64,000 bases of DNA from Glutamicibacter creatinolyticus (GCF_006094275.1 NZ_CP034412.1:2604001-2668000); one strand, 5' to 3'. Counted from the first letter of the stretch, positions 54,686 to 64,000 are shown. Notes: generated by a model from the letters alone, not told the origin. Made by a program: numbers and translations.

Positions 54686-55740
54686 CAGTTCTCGGCGCTC
54701 CCGCCTGCCTGGTCCAGCTGCTCGCGGCGGTGCGCGAACCGCAGCTGCACCCTGTCCGGCTGCCCCTGGGCCGGTGTTGCCGCGAGCCGGGCCTGCCCGC
54801 CGATGGGCAGGGTGAACATGGGACTGGTGTGCCCGAAGTCCAGGTTCGCGACCACCGGCACCGAGTCAAGCAGCGGATGCTTGTCCACCGCTTGTTGGAG
54901 CATTGAGCGGGTGACGCCCGAATCCTGCTGGAAGCGGCCGATTCCAAGACCGGTGATGCCGGCGGCGTCGGGGCGCTGCAGCAGCGCGGCGAGGTTGCGG
55001 GCGAATTCATGGATGTCCCCGGCCGCGTCGTCCTCCAGGAACAGCATGGCACCCTCCAGCCGGGGCATCAACCCGGTGCCCTGCAGCAGGTTCAGCGTGC
55101 ACAGATTCCCGCCGATGACCCGTCCGGTGCCCGCTCCCTCGCGCAAGACCCACGGTCCGTCGGTGGGCAGCGTCTGCCGCCCATCCTGGTTCATGAACCA
55201 CAAGTCATCGGTGTAGGCCGTGGCCGGCTCAATGCTCCATGCCTGGCCGGAGGTGGCGGCGGTGAACCACTGGCCAGTGGGTTCAAAATGGTCGCGCATG
55301 CCAAACATGGACCAGTGCGGGCCAACATAGGTGATCATCCCGGTGCGTGCATGGATCGCGTTGGCCAGCACGGTGAAGTCCGAGTAGCCGCAAAACACCT
55401 TCGGGTTGGCGGCAATCAGGTCCCAATCCAGGTACGGCAGCAGCTCGTTGGCGTTAAACCCGCCGATCACGCTCATGATCCCGTCCACCGCCGGATCAGC
55501 GAACGCCGCGTGCAGGTCCTCCAGGCGCGAGGTGATCGACGAGCTGTCGAAGTCGTCGCGCTCATCCACATGCCATCCGAAGGAAAGCTTGATCCCCAGG
55601 GCCGCGAAACGCTCGTTGATCCAGCGCGTGTTGTCATGTTCCATGACATAGCTGCGCGAGCAGGAGGGGGCAACCACCCGCACCTGAGCGCCGGGGCGCA
55701 GCCGGGCGGGAACGGTGACGTGCTTATCAGTCCAAGTCAT
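54682..55740 (-). CDS. S66 family LD-carboxypeptidase / MccF-like peptidase
   Basis: The 352-residue protein has the S66 fold with nucleophile Ser120 in CGYSDFTVL, MSVIGGFNANELLPYLDW before it, and the C-terminal NLDFGHTSPMFTLPIGG, where the catalytic His is expected. Family members either trim murein tetrapeptides in the cytosol or, as in MccF, cleave microcin-C-like antibiotics for self-immunity. The GGFNANELLPY and FGHTSPM context looks closer to the MccF branch. Which role applies is open. Confidence 0.87.
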   Translation of the reverse strand: MTWTDKHVTVPARLRPGAQVRVVAPSCSRSYVMEHDNTRWINERFAALGIKLSFGWHVDERDDFDSSSITSRLEDLHAAFADPAVDGIMSVIGGFNANELLPYLDWDLIAANPKVFCGYSDFTVLANAIHARTGMITYVGPHWSMFGMRDHFEPTGQWFTAATSGQAWSIEPATAYTDDLWFMNQDGRQTLPTDGPWVLREGAGTGRVIGGNLCTLNLLQGTGLMPRLEGAMLFLEDDAAGDIHEFARNLAALLQRPDAAGITGLGIGRFQQDSGVTRSMLQQAVDKHPLLDSVPVVANLDFGHTSPMFTLPIGGQARLAATPAQGQPDRVQLRFAHRREQLDQAGGSAENC

Positions 55741-55812
55741 CGTCCCAGCCTACCGGCCGCACGGCCGCGGCGTGAGCTGGGTCTTAGGGGCGCCGAGCCG
55801 CGGTATTGCCCG

Positions 55813-58530
55813 TTAGCCGCGTTTGTCCTGCTCTACCAGGGCCAGGGCCTCGGGGGTGAACACCTGGTACCCGTATTGGCGGTGGTAGCCGTGGATTTCC
55901 CTGGTGTCCAACGCGTCCATGTAGTCCAGGATGGGCAGGCTGATCACCTGGCCGGGCACCAGCACCGGGAAGCCCGGCGGGTAGGGGGTGACGAACGCGG
56001 CCGACACCACCTCCTGGCCCGCCGCGATGCGCTCGCGGATGGCCGGGGAATGGTAGAACGTCGTGGCCGGGTCGTCGTAGGTCAGGTAGTAGGCCCGGCG
56101 CATGTCCCCGCTCTGTGCTCCCCCGTCGAAGGCCGGGGCGAAATGGCTGAAGTCCGGCAGCGGCACCTGCGGCTGGGCGGTGGGCTGGGCCGGGTAGGCG
56201 TCCCGCCCGTCCAGCCGGCGCTGGCGTTCCAGTTCGTTGGCGATCTTGATCAGCACCTCGATCAGGTAGGCGACGGCGCTGCGGTTGGTGCCGATGTTGG
56301 TCATCAGCAGCACGCTGGTGCGGCTGGTCTTGTTCACCTGGATGGCGTGCCCGTCCATCAGATAGCTGTGCTTGAACGTGTCCCCGTCCACCCCTGTGCG
56401 GCTGATGTCCAGGGTCAGCCGGCTGGGGTCAACCACAAACTCGTCGGTGTCCCAGGCCTGGTCCCAGGCCGCCAGCCCGTCGCGCACCGGGTTGGTATTG
56501 CGCGAGGTGCGGAACTGCTCGGGAATCAGATCGCTGCTGTCCAGCACCCGGAAGTACTTGCGCAGCAGGTCGTGGCGGGCAATGGCCTTGGAGATGGACA
56601 GGGCCAGGTCGACCTGCCGCTGCACCAGCGCATAGCCTTCCAGCTCCACCTGGCGGCGGCCAATGTCCAGGGAGGCCAGGATCTGGTAGTTCGGCGAGGT
56701 GGAGGTGTGCGTCATGTACGCCTCGCGGAAGGAGTTGGCGTTGCGGCTGGCGAAGTCCTGGTCATGCACGTGGATCATCGAGCCCTGGCGCAGCGAGGTC
56801 AGGGTCTTGTGGGTGGACTGGGTGGCGTAGATCCGCAGCCGGGTGGCCTGCGGGTCCGGGATGAGCCGGGCGTTCAACCAGGCCTCGTCATTGGCCGGGT
56901 CCTCATGCGTGCCCGGTTCGGGCAGCTGCCCAACCTGTTCTTCGTACCGGCGGCGGTGCTGCGCGGTGGACAGGTCCGCCTCCAGGCCGCGGGCCGCGGC
57001 CATGGCGGTGCGTTTGCGGTAGATCGGGTGGAATCCGGCAAACGCGTACCAGGCCTCATCCCAAAGGAAGACCAGGTCGGGTTTGATGGCCAGGCATTCC
57101 TCCATGACCCGGCGCGGGTCGTAGATGATCCCGTCAAAGGTGCAGTTGGTCAGGGTGATCATCTTGACCTTGTGCAGCTTCCCGGCCCGCCGCAGTTCCA
57201 GCAGCGCCTTCTTGATCTCCCGCAGCGGCACCGCCCCGTAGATCGCGTGCTCCTGCAGCGGGTAGGCCTCCAGGTACTTCACGTGCGCGCCGGCCAACAC
57301 CAGGGAGTAGTGGTGGGATTTGTGGCAGTTGCGGTCCACCAGCACGATGTCCCCGGGAGCCAGAATCGATTGGTGGACGATCTTGTTGGCCGTTGAGGTG
57401 CCATTGGTGACGAAGTAGGTGCGGTGCGAACCAAACGCCCGGGCCGCCAGTTCGTGGGCATCCCGGATCGAACCGTGCGGGTCCAGCAGCGAATCCAGAC
57501 CACCGGAGGTGGCCGAGGTTTCGGCCAGCAGCAGGTTGATCCCGTAGAAGTCGACCAGGTCCCGGGCCCAGGGGGAGTTTTGCACGGATCCGGCACGGGA
57601 GATGGGCATGGCGTGGAAAACGCCTCCCGGGCGGCGGGCGTGGCGCTGCAGCGCGTTGAAGAACGGGGTCTCGTAGCGGGAGAGGATTTCGCCAATGATC
57701 GACAGGTGCAGGTCCATCCCGTCGTTGCGGGAGAAGATGCGGCGGAACCTGCCGGTCAGTTCCCGGGCCAGGGATTCCAGGGCCACCCCGGCCACCAGGT
57801 AGACCGCCACTTCCGGGCGCAGCCGCTCCACCAGGCGTTCCAGGTCCAGCAGCAGGTCAACCTGCTTGCCGCTGGAGAACATCCCGTCCATCTGCGCGCT
57901 GATGTAGCCGTGCAGGGCGGTGCTCAGCTTCTGCCGGGTGTGCAGCTCAAAGCGCGGGGTGAGCACGCAGGTTTGAATGGTCGGATTGATCATGAGTGCC
58001 ACCAGCGCATCCTCCACGCTGGGCACCACCACCAGGTTGTAGGTGAACTCGTCGCTGCTGCGCCGCTGGTCAAGCATTTCCTGCTTGAAGCCCTCGATTT
58101 CCTCGACCCGCCCGTTGTCGACCATCAGCACCTCGACCACCGGCGTGAAGCGTGCGGTCGGTTCGTTTTCCTCATCCTCCGCGTGCAGGGTGTCCGGCTC
58201 AATGTACTGGGTTTGGGAGCGGAAAGTCTGGTTTACCAGGTATACCTTCTCCATGGCCGGGTCGTAGTCGTCGGCTTCCAGCGCCGCGACCATCTCATTG
58301 AAGTAGCTGATGCCCGGGGTCGCCCAATACGGTTCAATGGCAGCGATCAGCCCGATCAGCTTGCCCGCCTCCTGCACCAGCGTTTCGGGTTCCCCCGAGC
58401 CGTTGCCCACGACCCGCACCAGCTCGCTGAGAATGTAGCCCAGATGCTCCCAGGCGTCCTTGCGCCGGCGCCAGGCGCTTTCAGGGGTTCCCGTTGCGTT
58501 GACGGCTGGCTTGGCTAACCCGGTATCCAC
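55813..58530 (-). CDS. Large PLP-dependent Orn/Lys/Arg decarboxylase-type protein
   Basis: The 905-residue protein has an N-terminal wing-like domain (about 1-330), an Orn/Lys/Arg decarboxylase PLP domain and a C-terminal domain. The PLP lysine is in STHKTLTSLRQGSMIHV; other marks are VTNGTSTANKIVHQS, VDRNCHKSHHYSL and LWDEAWYAF. It is clearly longer than E. coli LdcC/AdiA (about 715-755). It probably decarboxylates a basic amino acid for acid resistance or polyamine supply, but the substrate cannot be told. A 15-bp palindrome lies 88 bp upstream. Confidence 0.85.
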   Translation of the reverse strand: MDTGLAKPAVNATGTPESAWRRRKDAWEHLGYILSELVRVVGNGSGEPETLVQEAGKLIGLIAAIEPYWATPGISYFNEMVAALEADDYDPAMEKVYLVNQTFRSQTQYIEPDTLHAEDEENEPTARFTPVVEVLMVDNGRVEEIEGFKQEMLDQRRSSDEFTYNLVVVPSVEDALVALMINPTIQTCVLTPRFELHTRQKLSTALHGYISAQMDGMFSSGKQVDLLLDLERLVERLRPEVAVYLVAGVALESLARELTGRFRRIFSRNDGMDLHLSIIGEILSRYETPFFNALQRHARRPGGVFHAMPISRAGSVQNSPWARDLVDFYGINLLLAETSATSGGLDSLLDPHGSIRDAHELAARAFGSHRTYFVTNGTSTANKIVHQSILAPGDIVLVDRNCHKSHHYSLVLAGAHVKYLEAYPLQEHAIYGAVPLREIKKALLELRRAGKLHKVKMITLTNCTFDGIIYDPRRVMEECLAIKPDLVFLWDEAWYAFAGFHPIYRKRTAMAAARGLEADLSTAQHRRRYEEQVGQLPEPGTHEDPANDEAWLNARLIPDPQATRLRIYATQSTHKTLTSLRQGSMIHVHDQDFASRNANSFREAYMTHTSTSPNYQILASLDIGRRQVELEGYALVQRQVDLALSISKAIARHDLLRKYFRVLDSSDLIPEQFRTSRNTNPVRDGLAAWDQAWDTDEFVVDPSRLTLDISRTGVDGDTFKHSYLMDGHAIQVNKTSRTSVLLMTNIGTNRSAVAYLIEVLIKIANELERQRRLDGRDAYPAQPTAQPQVPLPDFSHFAPAFDGGAQSGDMRRAYYLTYDDPATTFYHSPAIRERIAAGQEVVSAAFVTPYPPGFPVLVPGQVISLPILDYMDALDTREIHGYHRQYGYQVFTPEALALVEQDKRG

Positions 58531-58618
58531 GGTGCTGGTCTTTCTCTCGTCCTAGTGCTGCACGAACCCTTGTGCCGGGAAGCCTAGCGGTCTTTGGTGA
58601 CTGCCGTGTTTCACAGTT

Positions 58619-58633
58619 TTAACGGTCCGTTAA
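58619..58633 (-). promoter_or_regulatory. Perfect 15-bp palindrome upstream of the decarboxylase gene
   Basis: TTAACGG-T-CCGTTAA has complete 7-1-7 symmetry, upstream of the decarboxylase start. It is a candidate operator. The rest of the 381-bp gap (58531-58911) has no convincing gene. Confidence 0.5.
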
Positions 58634-58812
58634 GGACGGCGCATGACATCGGTGCCTTCGGCATGATCCTCATTGACCGTCCGGTGTAGGCAGACTATGC
58701 CAAGTTTGCTTTTGTTGCCCCGTTGAGGCGCAAAGTTACCAGCGAACGCGTCGCCAGGGGTTGCAGCGCCCGTAACACGAAGGATCCGCGCCCAACCGCG
58801 CTAAAGGGCGCA

Positions 58813-58847
58813 GGCGGGGAACCGCGTCCAAGCGCGGTTCCCCCGCC
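58813..58847 (-). terminator. Hairpin after the small membrane-protein gene
   Basis: GGCGGGGAACCGCG pairs with CGCGGTTCCCCCGCC (one bulged C) downstream of the 58912 stop codon. Confidence 0.6.
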
Positions 58848-58911
58848 CACATGGTGCCCGGCGGGTTCTGCCCGGCTTCGGGGGTGCCGGACAGGACCCG
58901 TTGCTGGTTTC

Positions 58912-59451
58912 CTAGCGTTTCAGCAGCCCCAGCTTCACATTCTTGGGCCGCTGCATCTCCCCGTGCTGGGCGCCGAGCACAATCACGGTGGCCGCGAAAC
59001 CGGGGATCAGCCACTGCAGCTGGCGCAGCTGCTTTTGGGCCTTGGCCAGTTCATCGGAGCTTCCGGCGCGGGGTTCGGTGGCGCCCTTCGCCCCCTCTTC
59101 GGCCAGCTGATCCACCTTCTTGCCCAGTACCGCGGCATAGAACGTCACCGCGGCTCCGGCCAGGGTCACTCCGGTCTTGATCCACGTCCAGGCCATCACC
59201 CCGTCCTGGGTGGCATACCGGCCCTTGTTTTCCCACAGGATCGGGCCCAGGGAGGCCAGGTGGGCGGCAAACGCACCGGTCTGCACCGGCGCCCATTTCT
59301 TCCATCCCAGGCTTGAGAGCCGGGTTCGTTCGGTTGCGTCCTTGGCTTCGGACGTCGCTCCGTTCAGGCCCACGGCACCCATCAGCGAACCGCCGAACCA
59401 GGCGGCGGCCGTCAGGTCATGGACCGAGCGCGCAAAGAGATTTCCGGACAT
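58912..59451 (-). CDS. Uncharacterised membrane protein, about 179 residues
   Basis: I do not recognise a named family. The protein has about four hydrophobic segments (LTAAAWFGGSLMGAVGL; FAAHLASLGPILW; WTWIKTGVTLAGAAVTFYAAVLG; WLIPGFAATVIVLGAQ) with an Ala/Glu-rich cytosolic stretch (about 115-145) between the last two. ATG 59451 has AGGAAAGG upstream. The order of segments resembles DUF1772-like small actinobacterial membrane proteins only loosely. Confidence 0.7.
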   Translation of the reverse strand: MSGNLFARSVHDLTAAAWFGGSLMGAVGLNGATSEAKDATERTRLSSLGWKKWAPVQTGAFAAHLASLGPILWENKGRYATQDGVMAWTWIKTGVTLAGAAVTFYAAVLGKKVDQLAEEGAKGATEPRAGSSDELAKAQKQLRQLQWLIPGFAATVIVLGAQHGEMQRPKNVKLGLLKR

Positions 59452-59628
59452 GAGTACATACCTTTCCTGAAAGTTGTCTCCCGGCCAGTTTCCCCAGCAG
59501 CCCGGGGTGGTGTTCATCGGCCGCGGTTGAACATCTCCACGGTGCCGGGGGCGCCGCCGAGAGGTAAAGACCAACCCGGAAACTGCCAGCTAAGCCAAGG
59601 AAGACACCGAAGATCCCCCGGCGCGAAA

Positions 59629-59711
59629 GTCCGGGATCCCGGACAACGACTTCGAGGGCGCCAGCCATTGCCCCGACCGGTGGCCAATGATGGAAGGTAA
59701 GTCCCATTGGC
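59629..59711 (+). promoter_or_regulatory. Two inverted repeats upstream of hutH
   Basis: GTCCGGGATCCCGGAC (59629-59644) is a perfect 16-bp palindrome. GCCAATG...CATTGGC (59683-59711) is a perfect 7-bp inverted repeat around 15 bases, close to where the hutH promoter must be. Either could bind a histidine/urocanate-responsive repressor. Confidence 0.4.
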
Positions 59712-59733
59712 TCTCGTCCCGCGGAAGTGAAGT

Positions 59734-61290
59734 ATGGAAGCAAATCTCAAAAACAGTGCAGTGACCCTGAACCTCGGCGGGACCACCGCCGAGGACGTGA
59801 TCGCCGTGGCACGGCAGCAGGCCCCGGTGATGATCGCCGATGCGGTGCTCGCCGAGTTGGGGCGGGTACGCACCCACATCGAGCAGATGGCCGCCAGCGA
59901 CACCCCGGTCTACGGCGTCTCCACCGGCTTCGGTGCCCTGGCCACCCGCCACATCCCCCAGGCCGACCGGGCCAAGCTGCAGCGCTCGCTGATCCGTTCG
60001 CACGCCGCCGGCATGGGTGAGCCGGTGGAACGCGAAGTGGTGCGGGCCCTGATGTTCCTGCGCGCCAAGACCCTGGCCACCGGCCGCACCGGCGTGCGCC
60101 CGGTGGTGCTGCAGACCATGGTGGAGGTGCTCAACGCCGGGATCACCCCGGTGGTGCGCGAATTCGGTTCGCTGGGCTGCTCCGGTGACCTGGCGCCGCT
60201 GGCGCACTGCGCCCTGGTGCTCATGGGTGAGGGTGAGGCGGTGGACCGCCAGGGCGTGCTGCGCCCGGTGCCGCAGCTGCTGGCCGAGGCCGGCATTGAA
60301 CCGCTGGTGCTGGAGGAAAAGGAGGGCCTGGCCCTGATCAACGGCACCGACGGGATGCTGGGGATGCTGCTTTTGGCGCTGGCGGACCTGGGCGAGCTGG
60401 TGGACATCGCGGATTTGAGCGCGGCCATGAGCGTGGAGGCCCAGCTGGGCACCGACCAGGTGTTCCGGGCCGATCTGCACGAGCCGCTGCGCCCGCATCC
60501 CGGGCAGGCGACCAGCGCCGCGAACATGTTCAACGCCCTGGCCGGCTCCCCGATCGTGGCCTCCCACCGCGAAGGGGACGGGCGGGTGCAGGACGCCTAT
60601 TCGCTGCGCTGCTCCCCGCAGGTCACCGGCGCCACCCGGGACACAATGGACCACGCCGCCACCGTCGCCCGGCGCGAACTGGCCGCGGCCATCGACAACC
60701 CGGTGGTGCTGCCCGACGGCCGGATCAGCTCCAACGGCAACTTCCATGGTGCCCCGGTCGCCTACGTGCTGGACTTCCTGGCCATTGCCGTCGCCGATTT
60801 GGGGTCCATCGCCGAACGGCGCACCGACCGGATGCTGGATCCGGCCCGTTCCCGGGATCTTCCGGCCTTCCTGGCCGATGATCCGGGGGTGGATTCGGGG
60901 ATGATGATCGCCCAGTACACCCAGGCTGGTTTGGTGGCCGAAAACAAGCGCCTGGCCGTGCCGGCCAGCGCGGACTCGATTCCCAGCTCGGCGATGCAGG
61001 AGGATCATGTGTCCCTGGGGTGGCATGCCGCCCGCAAGCTGCGCAAATCCGTGGAGAACCTGCGCCGCATCCTGTCGATCGAGCTGGTGGTGGCCGGGCG
61101 CGCCCTGGACCTGCGCCGGCCGTTGCAGCCCTCCCCGGTGACCGGCGCGGTGCTGGGGCTGCTGCGCAGCAAGGTGCAGGGCCCGGGTCCGGATCGGTTC
61201 CTCTCCGCCGATTTGGAGGCCGCCTACCAGCTGCTGGCCGACGGGCAGGTGCACCGGGTGCTGCGCGAGGCGCTGGCCGGGGGCCGTTAA
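59734..61290 (+). CDS. hutH: Histidine ammonia-lyase
   Basis: HutH deaminates L-histidine to urocanate using the self-formed MIO cofactor. The 518-residue protein has [15 protein letters not shown] near the N-terminus and the selectivity pair Ser89-His90 (IRSHAAGMG), typical of histidine rather than tyrosine or phenylalanine lyases. The MIO segment is [14 protein letters not shown], so the cyclising triad reads Cys149-Ser150-Gly151 instead of the textbook Ala-Ser-Gly. No hutU, hutI or hutG is adjacent. It ends at a strong hairpin before panD. Confidence 0.92.
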   Translation: MEANLKNSAVTLNLGGTTAEDVIAVARQQAPVMIADAVLAELGRVRTHIEQMAASDTPVYGVSTGFGALATRHIPQADRAKLQRSLIRSHAAGMGEPVEREVVRALMFLRAKTLATGRTGVRPVVLQTMVEVLNAGITPVVREFGSLGCSGDLAPLAHCALVLMGEGEAVDRQGVLRPVPQLLAEAGIEPLVLEEKEGLALINGTDGMLGMLLLALADLGELVDIADLSAAMSVEAQLGTDQVFRADLHEPLRPHPGQATSAANMFNALAGSPIVASHREGDGRVQDAYSLRCSPQVTGATRDTMDHAATVARRELAAAIDNPVVLPDGRISSNGNFHGAPVAYVLDFLAIAVADLGSIAERRTDRMLDPARSRDLPAFLADDPGVDSGMMIAQYTQAGLVAENKRLAVPASADSIPSSAMQEDHVSLGWHAARKLRKSVENLRRILSIELVVAGRALDLRRPLQPSPVTGAVLGLLRSKVQGPGPDRFLSADLEAAYQLLADGQVHRVLREALAGGR

Positions 61291-61293
61291 CCC

Positions 61294-61337
61294 CCGCCCC
61301 GGGCAGGGTGAGCAGTACCGCAGCCTGCCCGGGGCGG
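61294..61337 (+). terminator. Hairpin terminator between hutH and panD
   Basis: CCGCCCCGGGCAGG and its exact 14-bp complement flank a 16-base loop, three bases past the hutH stop. Confidence 0.7.
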
Positions 61338-61394
61338 AAAGGGCGTAAACTTGGTGAGCAAGAATTCGCTCTGCCTGCAGGAAAGAACCAGCTG

Positions 61395-61817
61395 ATGCAA
61401 CGCACCATGTTCAAGTCCAAGATCCACCGCGCCACCGTGACCCAGGCGGATCTGCACTACGTCGGGTCGGTCACCATTGACCAGGACCTGTTGGACGCCT
61501 CCGACATCCTGCCCGGGGAGCTGGTGAGCATCGTGGATGTGACCAACGGGGCCCGCCTGGAGACCTACACGATCGCCGGCGAGCGCGGCAGCGGCGTGGT
61601 GGGCATCAACGGGGCCGCGGCCCACCTGGTGCACCCCGGTGACCTGGTCATCATCATCAGCTACGCGCAGATGGAAGATGCCCAGGCCCGCGCCTACGCC
61701 CCGGCGGTGGTGCACGTGGATGAGCACAACCGGATGATCCACCTGGGTGATGACCCGGCGGTGGCGGTCGCCGACGGTGTGCAGACTCCCCCGTTCGCGC
61801 AGGTCACCGGCAACTAG
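61395..61817 (+). CDS. panD: Aspartate 1-decarboxylase (pyruvoyl enzyme)
   Basis: PanD makes beta-alanine for pantothenate. The 140-residue proenzyme begins [29 protein letters not shown]; self-cleavage at Gly-Ser in YVGSVTI forms the pyruvoyl group. Other family marks are [10 protein letters not shown] and [16 protein letters not shown] 61395 is preceded by AGGAAAG. No other pan gene is adjacent. It converges with the UvrA-like gene. Confidence 0.95.
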   Translation: MQRTMFKSKIHRATVTQADLHYVGSVTIDQDLLDASDILPGELVSIVDVTNGARLETYTIAGERGSGVVGINGAAAHLVHPGDLVIIISYAQMEDAQARAYAPAVVHVDEHNRMIHLGDDPAVAVADGVQTPPFAQVTGN

Positions 61818-61826
61818 TCGAGCCTG

Positions 61827-64000
61827 CTAGCCGGCGTCCGGCTGCGGCTTCGTCCCGGGCCGGTCCTGGTCGGGGAACCGGGCGGCCAGGTAGGTTCCGG
61901 TGCGGCTGGCCGGGTTGGCCGCCACCTGTTGCGGGGTCCCCGCTGCGATGATCCGTCCCCCGGCGTCCCCGCCGGCAGGGCCCAGATCGATTACCCAGTC
62001 CGCGGCCGCGACCACGTCCAGGTGGTGTTCGACCACCACCACAGTGTTGCCCTGCTCCACCAGCCGGTGCAGCTGCGCCACCAGCAGCTGCACGTCGGCC
62101 GGGTGCAGACCCGTGGTCGGCTCATCAAGCAGATACAGGGTGTGCCCGCGCCGGGCGCGTTGTAGCTCGGTGGCCAGTTTGATGCGCTGGGCTTCCCCGC
62201 CGGAGAGTTCGGTGGCCGGCTGCCCCAGGCTGAGGTACCCCAGCCCCACTTCCTGCAGGGTTGCCAGCGCCCGGGCGGCGGCCGGGATTGGGTGCAGGAA
62301 TTCTGCGGCCTCGTCCACGCTCATCGCCAGCACTTCGGCAATGTTCTTAGGCTGCGCGCCGTCCGTCGGCTGGTAGGTCACCTCCAGGGTCTGCGGGTTG
62401 TACCGGGCCCCGTGGCAGGTGGGACACGGTCCGTAGGTGCCGGGCAGGAAGAGAAGCTCGATTTCCAGGTAGCCCTCCCCCTGGCAGGTTTCGCAGCGCC
62501 CGCCGGCCACGTTGAAGGAGAACCGGCCAGCCCCGTAGCCGCGTTCCCGCGCCAGCTGGGTGTCGGCGAACGTCTTGCGCACCGCATCGAACAGGCCGGT
62601 GTAGGTGGCCAGGTTGGAGCGCGGGGTGCGCCCAATAGGTTTTTGATCCATGACCACGCAGCGGTTCAGGGCCTCGGCGCCCAGCACCCGACCGACCTGT
62701 GCGGTGACTTCCTCGGAAGGCTCGGCGTTCCTTGGGCTGGCGGGGGCGGTGCGCAGCTTGCCCTGCACGGATTGGGCCAGGGCGTGAGAGACCAGGGAGG
62801 ACTTGCCCGAACCGGACACCCCGGTCACCGCGGTGAAGACCCCCAACGGGAAACGGGCCTGCAGATCCATCAGGTTGTGCAGGTTCACCCCCTGCAGTTC
62901 CAGCCAGCCGCTGGCCTGCCGTATCTGGTGGTCGGGGGCCGGGGGCGGGGTCAGGAAGCGGCGGGTCACCGAGGACTGAACTTCCTTCAGCCCGGGCACC
63001 GGGCCACTGTAGAGGACTTGTCCCCCGTTGCGTCCGGCCCGCGGGCCGACATCCACGATCCAGTCGGCGGCGGCGACCACATCCATGTTGTGCTCCACCA
63101 CGAACACCGAGTTTCCGGCCTCCTTCAGCGAACCGAGCACCTGGATCAGCGGCTGCGCGTCGGCCGGGTGCAGTCCCGCGGAGGGTTCATCCAGCACGTA
63201 GATCACTCCGAACAGGCCCGAGCGCAACTGGGTGGCGATGCGCAGGCGCTGCATCTCCCCCGGGGAAAGGGTGGGGGTGGCCCTGTTCAGGCTCAGGTAG
63301 CCCAGCCCCAGGTCCAGCAGCACCTGGATGCGGGCGCGCAGGTCCGTGCCGATGGTCTGGGCGACCTGCTGCTCGGCGGCGGTGGCCTGCTGCTGGGGTT
63401 GATAGGTATCAAGCAGTTCGGCCAGCTCGGTGAGCGAGGCCGCGTTGAACTCGGCAATGGTGCGCTCTGCGAAGCGCACCGCGAGGGACTCCTGGCGGAA
63501 TCCGCTGCCCCCGCACAGCGGGCAGGGCCCGGTCTTCAGGAAGCGCAGGGCCTTGGCCCGCATGGTTTCACTCTTGGACTCGGCCACCGTATGCAGCACA
63601 TAGCGTTTGGCGCTCCAGAACCGGCCCTTGTACGGCTTTTCGATGCGGTCCCGTTCCGGGGTCACCTCCACCACCGGCTGCTCGTCCGTGAACAGCAGCC
63701 AGTCCCGGTCCTTGCGGGCCAGCTGCCCGAAGGGCTTGTCCACGTCATAACCCAGGTGGCTGGCCACGTCGCGCAGGTTCTTGCCCTGCCAGGCCCCGGG
63801 CCAGGCGGCGATCGCGCCCTGTCGGATGCTCAGGGACGGGTCGGGCACCAGCAGCTCCTCGCTGACCGTGTGGGCCTGGCCCAGCCCGTGGCATTGCGGG
63901 CAGGCACCGACCGCGGTGTTCGGGGAGAACGCGTCCGAATCCAGGCGCGCCGCACCCGGCGGGTAGCTGCCGGCCCGGGAGAAGAGCATGCGCACCGAAT
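61827..64000 (-). CDS. UvrA-like excinuclease ATPase (UvrA2-type), 5' end outside the window
   Basis: At least 724 codons are present; the first Walker A lies beyond the edge. Visible in order are a zinc-type CPQCHGLG, CPLCGGSGF, signature LSPGEMQRLRIATQL, DEPSAGLHP, then Walker A TGVSGSGKSSL. The second zinc module follows (CETCQGEGYLEIELLFLPG ... CPTCHGARYNP), then signature LSGGEAQRIKLATEL and DEPTTGLHP. The protein looks shorter than housekeeping UvrA (about 950), which fits UvrA2-type proteins linked to drug tolerance. DNA repair proper is possible. Confidence 0.85.
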   Translation of the reverse strand, partial: SVRMLFSRAGSYPPGAARLDSDAFSPNTAVGACPQCHGLGQAHTVSEELLVPDPSLSIRQGAIAAWPGAWQGKNLRDVASHLGYDVDKPFGQLARKDRDWLLFTDEQPVVEVTPERDRIEKPYKGRFWSAKRYVLHTVAESKSETMRAKALRFLKTGPCPLCGGSGFRQESLAVRFAERTIAEFNAASLTELAELLDTYQPQQQATAAEQQVAQTIGTDLRARIQVLLDLGLGYLSLNRATPTLSPGEMQRLRIATQLRSGLFGVIYVLDEPSAGLHPADAQPLIQVLGSLKEAGNSVFVVEHNMDVVAAADWIVDVGPRAGRNGGQVLYSGPVPGLKEVQSSVTRRFLTPPPAPDHQIRQASGWLELQGVNLHNLMDLQARFPLGVFTAVTGVSGSGKSSLVSHALAQSVQGKLRTAPASPRNAEPSEEVTAQVGRVLGAEALNRCVVMDQKPIGRTPRSNLATYTGLFDAVRKTFADTQLARERGYGAGRFSFNVAGGRCETCQGEGYLEIELLFLPGTYGPCPTCHGARYNPQTLEVTYQPTDGAQPKNIAEVLAMSVDEAAEFLHPIPAAARALATLQEVGLGYLSLGQPATELSGGEAQRIKLATELQRARRGHTLYLLDEPTTGLHPADVQLLVAQLHRLVEQGNTVVVVEHHLDVVAAADWVIDLGPAGGDAGGRIIAAGTPQQVAANPASRTGTYLAARFPDQDRPGTKPQPDAG

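Noticed and set aside
59590-61254. Minus-strand ORF of 554 codons
   Set aside because: It is antisense to hutH, which has full family motifs.

Overview
The window is a high-GC chromosomal segment from an actinobacterium, most likely Micrococcaceae (Arthrobacter / Glutamicibacter / Paeniglutamicibacter type). The evidence is the codon usage, many GTG starts, a DUF222/HNH gene, an HTTM-DUF5819 pair, and the gcvP-gcvT-gcvH-(glyA)-sdaA order. The genus is an inference. I see no rRNA, no convincing tRNA, no CRISPR array and no prophage.

Layout. 1-2.2 kb: a partial zinc-type ABC binding protein with a YibE/F membrane protein and Zur-like sites. 2.4-6.2 kb: a CPBP protease, a baeRF-type protein and an old yellow enzyme. 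6.3-8 kb: mgtE behind a long leader that encodes a 22-codon peptide with an ideal Shine-Dalgarno. 8.2-14.8 kb: a glycine catabolism operon (tandem glycine riboswitch, gcvP, gcvT, gcvH, a collapsed glyA remnant, sdaA). 14.8-24.5 kb: two hydrolases, RNase HI, a DUF222/HNH protein, a glutathionyl-hydroquinone-reductase-like protein, an FMN reductase/MarR pair and a multidrug ABC exporter/MarR pair. 24.6-30.6 kb: siderophore-iron uptake, including an ATPase fused to a siderophore-interacting reductase; an oppositely oriented metallo-hydrolase splits the set. 30.8-38.9 kb: an FtsX-type ABC pair, a thioredoxin-fold protein, an orphan YqaJ nuclease, MscS, a secreted AMIN-like protein, PhzF and a DHA2 exporter. 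39-48.5 kb: a DoxX-like protein, TetR with an acyl-CoA dehydrogenase, HrpB, an alpha/beta hydrolase, a 39-residue acidic protein, a candidate small RNA, an aldo-keto reductase and a succinate-semialdehyde dehydrogenase. 48.6-52 kb: an islet of visibly lower GC with HTTM, DUF5819, a headless LPXTG-type wall protein and a transposase stub. 52.3-64 kb: a DUF3060 lipoprotein, a two-component system, an S66 carboxypeptidase, a large PLP decarboxylase, hutH, panD and a partial UvrA-like ATPase.

How the genes work together. The glycine riboswitch probably makes the cleavage system respond to glycine, and sdaA drains serine to pyruvate; the SHMT that normally links the two is destroyed here, so it must be supplied elsewhere if present. 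The iron locus has a DtxR/IdeR-like box before fepB. Small regulators sit beside likely targets: MarR by the FMN reductase, MarR by the ABC exporter, TetR by the acyl-CoA dehydrogenase. The less ordinary signals are the mgtE leader peptide, the split iron operon, the IS-wall-protein junction and two candidate small RNAs.
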